From Progne subis subis (Eukaryota; Chordata; Aves; Passeriformes; Hirundinidae): a stretch of 64,000 bases of DNA. The translations under genes and the position numbers were made by a program. Positions 56,745-64,000 of this stretch are shown piece by piece. The notes under the pieces were generated by a model. It saw only the letters and a list, made by a program, of their open reading frames with translations. It was not told the DNA's origin and made no database searches. The stretch's first letter is position 1. Each line of letters starts with the position of its first letter. Location of the stretch: assembly GCA_022316685.1 (NCBI GenBank), contig JAKJHU010000046.1:5989001-6053000 (forward strand). The letters are read 5' to 3'.

Positions 56745-59700
56745 TCTGTTGATAGAGCATTATAACTTCATCTTCTTCTTCTTCTTTCTCTTTTTTTTAA
56801 TTGACATTCAGATGACTGTATGTCACCGGAAAGGATAAGTGGCTTATGCACAATGCTTATAGCAATATCTTCCTGAAAAATTGATTATTACCTCCAAAGT
56901 CTAGAAAGGCCATTGTTTCCATTGCTATTTATTCTTGGATGATAAACACTTTTAGGGGAAAGGCTTTTTCTCATCATGATCACAGTCTTCTATATTTGTT
57001 GGAAGGAATTCTCTGAAGGGATTACTATACAAGAATGATGTCTCTGGTGCTAAAAGGGCCTATGACGTGATAAGTTACAATCAGTGTAAGATATCAAAAC
57101 AGTAAGATTTGCATTTTTCTGGGCCCTGATCAATGATTATAAGCCAGATAATAAATTATGTCCTATTATGCAAAAGAAAAAAACACGGGGAAAACCTAAT
57201 ACTGTTTTATCAGGCAGTATTTTCCTTCTGGATATGAGAATAGGGGCCCAGAAGTGATTTGTTTATTTTTTAGGATGAGATACACACAAATATATGCAGA
57301 TGTTGTGTGTGTTTTGGGGGAAAAGAGCTGTCAAATCCTTTGGTGAAGCTTTCCTTATGCTATGAATCAGTCATCTGGAATCAGGAGAATAATCACCAGC
57401 AGAAGGCAGTTTTATAAGAGGAAGATGCGCTAATCTTTACATTCCAAGAGTGTGGATAAATGCCAAGAAACATCAGTTCTGTGAGAGTGCAATGCCTGGA
57501 GCTCCTGTCTGGTGAGGTACGCAGGTCACCTGGCTGAAATGAATACAGCAGCTCAGGTGCTTCAAGTACAACATGTACATAAGAGCTTCACCCAGTCGAG
57601 ACCTATCTCGGGTGTTGTTTATATCATTAGCATCATTAGCATGCTGCATTCCTGACATTGACCTTTCAAGGTGTCTCTCCTCTGAAATATCCCCCAGTAA
57701 TCCGAGTACCTCCAAACTTGTCTTCTAGTGCCCATCATACCTATGCCCTCCCTTTCCCTGAAATGAAGCTGGACATCAGGTGGTTTCTTTACCACTCAGA
57801 ATATATATGACATTAGAGGATGAGTCCCAGAACTAAAATAGAGTATGTGCTAGCAACACAACCTTTCAAAACATTTTTTTCCAAGCTTAAGTTCAGCAAC
57901 GCTATCATTCCCCCCTAGTGGTATGTTCTGAATCACACTGCCAGGCTTTTTTTCACTGCAGTTTTGTGCTCCTGCTAAATGTCTCTATGACAAGAGGCAG
58001 CTCTGGTTTTTTGTGTTCTAACAGCTTACCTCAATCTGTTCAGTTCTCTGATTTTTATTTGGGAGATTACCTTGAAATCCACAACCCTAACAGGATGGCT
58101 GCATAGAATGCTTCTAGTTTAGTGGAAACAGATCACAGCAGAGACCTAATGCAGAAAGAGAAATATGGTTTGCTTTTAGAACAAAAGCTGTTTAAGGAAC
58201 TGTTAACTTCCTCTGGACTCATTTTTTTGAAGCTTACTTTTCCCTTCTTCTTTTTTCTTTTTTTTTTTTTTTTTTAACAGTTTAATATGTAAAACTGACT
58301 CAGCAAAACCTAATGTGGAAGATATAAGTGGCTAGATCTTCCTCTGCAAATGGTACATAAATCCAGAGCCAGAGTAGCTTTACAGGAAACCTCAGTGCTC
58401 AGAGGGGAAACAGAAACCAAGTTCTCATGAGTACCGAAACACCACAGTTTATTCATCTTTAAAGCATCTCATCTATGATGACTAAAAGAATAATAAAGAA
58501 TAGAATATTCTTTGATTATCCCAAGTTTTTATTTTAAAACAGTGGAACCCAGAAACCCACTTTAACCAAAGGCTGGGATCTAAATTAACCTAACAGTAAA
58601 TGCTTTTAAGCTAAATGTCATGTAAACAAAGGCAACACTATTGAAATAGCAGAAGTGCACCAGTTTGTATCAGCTAAGACTCTTGGCTTATCACTATTGC
58701 TTAACATTGGAGGGGGAAGTAGTAATAATGAGCTTGTAACCTTGTACTGGATGGTAACCACTCAATTGCCTTTCAGCAAGTGATTTCTCATTAAGGTGGT
58801 AAGAGCAGATGGTCAGTGGGTGATGTGTAACAGGAATCTGAAAACCTCTTGCCACTCCACTGAAGGATAAGGGCAGAGCAATCATCTGCAAGGTGTGAGG
58901 CAACTGGATATTGTCACAAAAATCCTCCGCAGAGAAAGCAAAAAGGACAGTAGGCTCAGCCTGACAGGGAGAAAACTGTGGCACACCCTGTTCCCTGCTA
59001 CTAAAATGGAACTGTCTGACTAGAGTAAAGTATGTTTAATTAATTTTTCTAAGTGTTTAATGGTAGAGTGAAAGTATCATGTGTGATAAAAATGATATTG
59101 CACATCCCATCAAGAGTGTGACTACCGTGTTTTCAGTGGCGTCACTGCTCAATTGGTCTATCTTACATTTTCCAGCTCTGCCCTTGGCTCTGTCCGTGCA
59201 CCCATAGATGCTGCCCTTGGATGCCACTCTGCCTGGCTGCCTCTTGTCCTTTTCTTGCTGCTAAGCAAGTGAAGGTATGAAAAAATCAGTTGCTGAGGAG
59301 TGGTTATGCACCTAAGAGGTTATTGAGGCAGCAAACCGTTCCACATGTGTGCAGTCAAAGATAAATTAGTAACCAAGGTACACAGAAGAAGCAGTAACCC
59401 ACAGGCTACTCCTGGATGTGTTAGTGCCTAATGGCTTGTTTATTTTGAAGTGTGTGTGTGCACCTAGCACGCCTTATATATATCCACAAGGCACAGAGCA
59501 GTATATAATTGCATATTGCAAGGAATGCATTTATTTCCTCCTCTTTCTTTTTAGCTGTTGGTTTTCTATAAAAGACAGGAAGCACTTTTATTTGTCTAAC
59601 ATATACTCTTGGATACTTTTGTCAAGAAGTTAACTGGTTTGGGAATGAGTTAAACTATGATATGATAATTTTACCACTCATGTTCTAACTTTTTCAACAT

Positions 59701-59774
59701 AGCAATATAAATGCCTGTCTGCTTTTTCTAAAGTGGTCAGGGAATTCCTATACTATCTGATTGGAGACTACTTA

Positions 59775-59944
59775 TCAATGTGTATTTTTGTGTCTAAAAC
59801 TGCTAAAAGGAAGTACATTGTCTTCTCAGAGGAAAAAAATCCCACAAAACTCTTTTACCTCAATGTGTATTTTTGTGTCTAAAACTGCTAAAAGGAAGTA
59901 CATTGTCTTCTCAGAGGAAAAAAATCCCACAAAACTTTTTTACC
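59775..59944. repeat. 85-bp direct tandem duplication, one mismatch
   Basis: The block starting TCAATGTGTATTTTTGTGTC at 59775 is repeated immediately at 59860. The two 85-bp copies differ, by my reading, at a single position (C at 59852, T at 59937). Because 85 is 1 modulo 3, a spurious 66-codon ORF runs through both copies in different frames. The near-identity implies a very recent duplication or conversion. Confidence 0.93.
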
Positions 59945-61299
59945 TAGGAATATTAAGCTAGTCAAGTACACAATTAGAATGTAAGAAATTATTGAATTAA
60001 AAGATGAGGTTCATTTTTCCATTCTTTCAGATTGTTATTGAAGGAATGAAGAATTCATAGCCTAGTAGGTTGCTGCTCTGGCAAACACAGTTCTCTGGTG
60101 TTAAAACTCAAACCAGCAATGAGTCAATAGCTGCATCGCTTCAGAGAAGCTTAAAAAAGGCCTCTATCAAATTACATAAGGGTTGGGCATTTCACATAAC
60201 AGAAAAAAATACAACTGTGATTTCTATTTAAAAACAAGGTATTTGAATGCATCTGAGGCTGTGAGCTTTATCACAGTGGCATTTCCACAACATGTGAATC
60301 TAGACAATTCATCTTAATGGATCTCAAGTAACAAGCAAGTGCAGCAAAACACATCATAAGGGTTATTATCTGTGGTCAGATGGGTTTATCTCTTGGCTGC
60401 TTGCCTCTCTAGTTAGCAATATAGATCAGGCTCCTGCTGCTCCAGCACACCTGTGTGGATGCTGCTCATGTAACCTCTGACTACATTTGTGTGAGGTAGA
60501 TGATGTACATTATTCCCTCAGCTACTGCAAAAAGGCCTTTCTGTGAAAGTGGGGAGTTGTCTTAAAGGTTTCTACTGTTCATAAATACTCCAGAACAACT
60601 CCAAGTCAGACAGGAAAGGAAAAATCCTTAAAGCAGAGAACAGTTGAGTGCCTGCTTGCTAATTCTGACCACCTGAGCCACGATCCAGTCTGGCCACTTG
60701 CTCTGCAGTAAAGCGCAGACAGTAATTTTGAATAGCAACAAGGGAGAATTCATCTGCACTCTGGAGAAGTTGTGGCATTTTTAAACTTTATTTTTATTTA
60801 GAATTTCATATTGTCTAACTTAAAGCCTCCAGTTATTGAATCTTCATAAAGCTTTGCCTAAGAGCTCCTATGTAGTCCCTCTAATCCCAGTAGTGCAATG
60901 CCTTTTCTCTGTAAGTGTAAGGGGCTGCTATAGTTTTGGGTGATAGAAACATCCCTCTGAAATGCTGCATAGCATGCACAGGACAAAATCCAGGTCCTAG
61001 CTGTCCTTCTCTCCACTTACATAGCAAAAGCAGCAGCTCAGGAGGCACTGGAGAGCTCCATCGGGCAGCAGTGCAAGCCTTCACAGGCTGTACCTGAGGA
61101 AGTGATGGTCACCTGCAACTGGCTGCTTCTGTTTTAGGAATTCCACTCTGCAAAGGTGTTGGGTTTCGTGTGGGGCTCTTGACAGCAATGACCAAATAAC
61201 ACCCAATAACTGATTTTCCCTGTAGCCTTAAATTAAGGCACGTGTTGAAGTAGGATTCCCAAATCCCTCTCCAGGCAGAGTCAACCAAATTACGTTCCT

Positions 61300-62110
61300 C
61301 GAGATGGAAGACTTTGGGAAGTCATCCAATACAAGTTTCTGCTTAAAGCAAGGCCAACATTGAGTTTAGGTGAGGTTGTTCCAGGTTTCACCCAATTAGA
61401 CCTTAAAAACTTCTAAGGAAAGAGATTTAATAACATCCCTGGCCATCCTGATCCAATGTCTGATTGTTCTCATAGCAATTTCTTTTTCCTTATGTATAGC
61501 TGAAACTTCCCCACTTTCAATTTATGATCAGTGTCTCATTCTCTTCCCACAGACCTCTGTAAAGAGCCTGGCTCTGATTTCTTTGTAACCTCCTCCCAGG
61601 CTGTTTTCACTTCCTCTGAAACCTTGTCTTCTTCAGGCTGAACAAGTTCAGCTCTCCCAGCCATTTCTGAGACCGTGAGTGCTCCAGCCCCCAACCATCT
61701 TGGGACTGATTTTACATCATTGTTTGGACATGTGATGAAAATACTGAACAATGTTGTACCAGGAACTGATCCTTGTGGGAATCTGCTGGAAATAGTTCCA
61801 CTCGTTACTCTCACCACTTTGCAATCTGTCAGTGTGCCAACTTTAAGTTCTTCCAAAGTGCATCCTTTTAATTCCATACAATGGAATTAAATCATACCAA
61901 CATATGCCATGAAATGAAATGCCTTTGGCAAGATCCAAGTAAACTGCATTAACACGAATGCTACTCTCAACCAGACCTTTCATTCTGCAAAAAGACATTT
62001 AGAAAAGATATGCTTTGCTTCTAGCCCCACAGATTGGCATCCATTTCATATGACTTGTCTGCTCCTGTCTTGATAAAGCTTTGGTTAACTCTTTCCCCCT
62101 GTTTACCCAG
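61300..62110 (-). mobile_element. Degraded CR1 LINE fragment, antisense orientation
   Basis: Read on the plus strand, it follows the reverse complement of CR1. It shows AAGTCATCCAATACAAGTTT, AAAGCAAGGCCAACATTGAG, a run near 61550-61660 resembling CCTCTGTAAAGAGCCTGGCT and CAGGCTGAACAAGTTCAGCT, then GTGCTCCAGCCCCCAACCAT. The upstream CR1 body follows (a TGAACAATGTTGTACCAGGA block and a GGCAAGATCCAAGTAAACTG block). Divergence is much higher than in the copy at 46445-46954, and both ends fade, so limits are approximate. Confidence 0.8.
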
Positions 62111-64000
62111 AAGTGAGTCAGGTCAGCAAGCCTGTTGTTAACTCTTTCATAGTTTTCAGACAGTTAAAACATCTTGGGAGCTAAGAAAAAATGAAAAGGA
62201 GCTTCTCTGCTTTACTGGCACTTAAGCTGGTCTGTGATTTCCTTGCATGCAGCCCAAGTGGATGCTCTACCTGAGGAAGATTTCTGCTTCTCGTGAATAC
62301 CAGGGAGCTCAGAGAATCAAGGTGATAAAGAATTGTATTTTGCTTTAAAATATGAGAATGTTTTCATAAAGCATTGATTTTCTAATCTCTTAGCAAAACA
62401 GCAGTGTGTCACAACTCTGCTATAAGATGTGCACTCAGGCAGCCTCTCTCTTTCTCGTTTATTGGAATTTTATCCACTATAATGTTAGAAACAGCTTGAG
62501 GAGAATTTTAAAATCACTATTACCTAGAAAAAATAACCCTTTTATGTTTTTATTTTGGGGAGAGAGGGTTTATTGTTTTGGGTTTTCTTTTTGCTTTTAA
62601 CATTTTGCAATTAAAATGTAAATGCGTAAATCTGCTTCACATTAAATTTGCTGAAAAGCTATTTCTGCACTTTCATGAGGTTTCATTGGCAGTAAGATAT
62701 CATTGGATTTTTATCCAAGCTATGTTTAACAAATATCTCCTTTGATCCCAATAATACCAGTGAGGGTGTAAAAGCATTGATGCAAATTTGGAATTACATT
62801 ACATCATATGTTGGTCATCCTCTTGGGGCTAGAGGATAGATACTTCTGTGACTGCAAATAAGATAAGAAAATTTTTTTTCTTCTTTCTGTCAGTTTCTTT
62901 ATAGGTACATAGTATATACTACGAAAGAAGTTTGAGTTTAATTTTAGAGAAGGGAGAAAGTAAAATGCCCCACCCCCCACCCCCCCCAAAAAAAAGGCAA
63001 GCAAAAAACCCCAAGTGCACCTTTTCCTCTCAAGTTTCATAATCAGAGGCAAATTTAATGTGATGAATTTGGAGAAAAACCTTGTGTCCTTCTGTAACAC
63101 AGAAGTTTTTCAGGAGTCTGTTGTGAAACTGGCATGGGGTTTCTGTATTCTGTTTCATTTCAGGTTCAGAAAGTGTAGGAAACGCATGCAAAGGGAGGAA
63201 AGAGGAGTGAATGATCTAAGCTGGTTTCTCTGGGTCTGCAAAGTGCAACGTATTCATCTGCAGACACTATTTTTAGGAAGTTGCTATTTTACAAAGGAAA
63301 ATACTAACATCTTCATCTTCACACCACAGCCAGCTGGATAAGGAGACCACATCCAGGGCAGGATAAGGGATAGGCCTTTTCCCCTAAAAAAACTTTTATT
63401 ATCCAAAGGAGCTAGAGAGGTTAGCAGGCTGTGACCAGGACCAGGCAGTTCTTCCTGAAGCTCTGCCCATATCTAATTCACATACCCTGTGAGAAATTTG
63501 CTGTGAGTTCTGCTTCTTTTTTAATGTTTTTTTCCGACCGTCTGTGTGGCAAAGACAGTGTGGCATAGGCTGCTCTCCCTCTAAAATCATAGGAAAAGCA
63601 GGAAGATCCGTCTTTTTTCCTCCCCCTAAGGCATCAATAAAGAGGATGCAGGATGGCATTAATCCAAATGAAACACTAAATTTCATGATGAAGAAGCATA
63701 AAAACAAATACATACTTTACTTTTTGTCATGGATACGAGGGAAAAAAACTATGAAACTGAGATACTGAAGGGCACTGTCATTTGTCAGTGTCCTGTTTTT
63801 CAGATGGCCAGGGATTGTGGCTGAGTGACCACAGGAGTGAATATATTCCCAGAAAATCCTGCCTGAATGGCAGTGAAGATGCCACTGCCTTCTCTGACAC
63901 TTGGATTCAGACCACTGGGCTGCCTTTATTTCAAGTGAGTGGCCCGTAAATTCTGTTGAGTAACCTTATGTTTTCATACGGTGATGTGTGATGAGGAAGG

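Larger units (their letters stand above)
56800..64000. other. Intergenic flank upstream of ANKRD1, no gene recognised
   Basis: About 7.2 kb of AT-rich sequence. It contains the 85-bp tandem duplication at 59775-59944, a T-rich tract at about 58246-58279 and a degraded antisense CR1 at about 61300-62110. Short ORFs on both strands resemble nothing I recognise. PCGF5, the next gene in the conserved order as I recall it, was not seen and probably lies to the right. Confidence 0.65.

Noticed and set aside
59761..59961. 66-codon ORF across the 85-bp duplication
   Set aside because: The two copies are read in different frames, there is no homology, and the duplication alone explains the open frame.
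56800..64000. Search for the next syntenic gene (PCGF5) upstream of ANKRD1
   Set aside because: No exon with a RING-finger or RAWUL-like sequence was recognised; it is probably beyond the right edge.

Overview
The window looks like nuclear DNA from a bird. The introns are short for a vertebrate, and two CR1-type LINE fragments are present, the characteristic avian/reptilian retroposon. Three protein-coding genes occur in the order HTR7 (-), RPP30 (+), ANKRD1 (-). As I recall, this is the conserved order on human 10q23 and chicken chromosome 6. No bacterial, phage, CRISPR or viral system is present. The species cannot be named from the sequence alone.

Layout: bases 1-20673 are the 5' part of HTR7 intron 1, with no exon recognised. 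Bases 20674-21200 are HTR7 coding exon 1 (serotonin receptor 7 from the N-terminus to the DR of the DRY motif), inside a CpG island at about 20330-21870. The stretch 21.9-27.5 kb is an intergenic spacer between the divergent HTR7 and RPP30 promoters. RPP30, the RNase P/MRP protein subunit p30, occupies 27881-44221 with 11 coding exons (267 aa, every junction in phase) and starts in a second CpG island. A convergent spacer at 44.5-47.4 kb holds a sense-oriented CR1 tail. ANKRD1 (cardiac ankyrin repeat protein, CARP) occupies 48198-56362 on the minus strand with 9 coding exons (320 aa). It has a TATA promoter with TEAD/M-CAT and E-box motifs just upstream and an AU-rich 3' UTR. The stretch 56.8-64.0 kb is gene-free flank with a degraded antisense CR1 and a recent 85-bp tandem duplication.

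The three genes do not form a functional pathway. They are a GPCR, a housekeeping tRNA-processing subunit and a stress-inducible muscle gene, linked by old synteny. The most notable structures are these: (1) ANKRD1 intron 7 is about 96% a 40-bp GC-rich minisatellite (29 cores) that begins four bases inside the exon 7 splice donor and has no stop codon in any frame. (2) RPP30 intron 9 has a textbook U12-type (minor spliceosome) donor. (3) RPP30 has a 30-nt microexon followed by a 60-nt U-rich tract. All gene models were built by reading splice sites by eye and by recalled similarity to the vertebrate proteins; no alignment was run.
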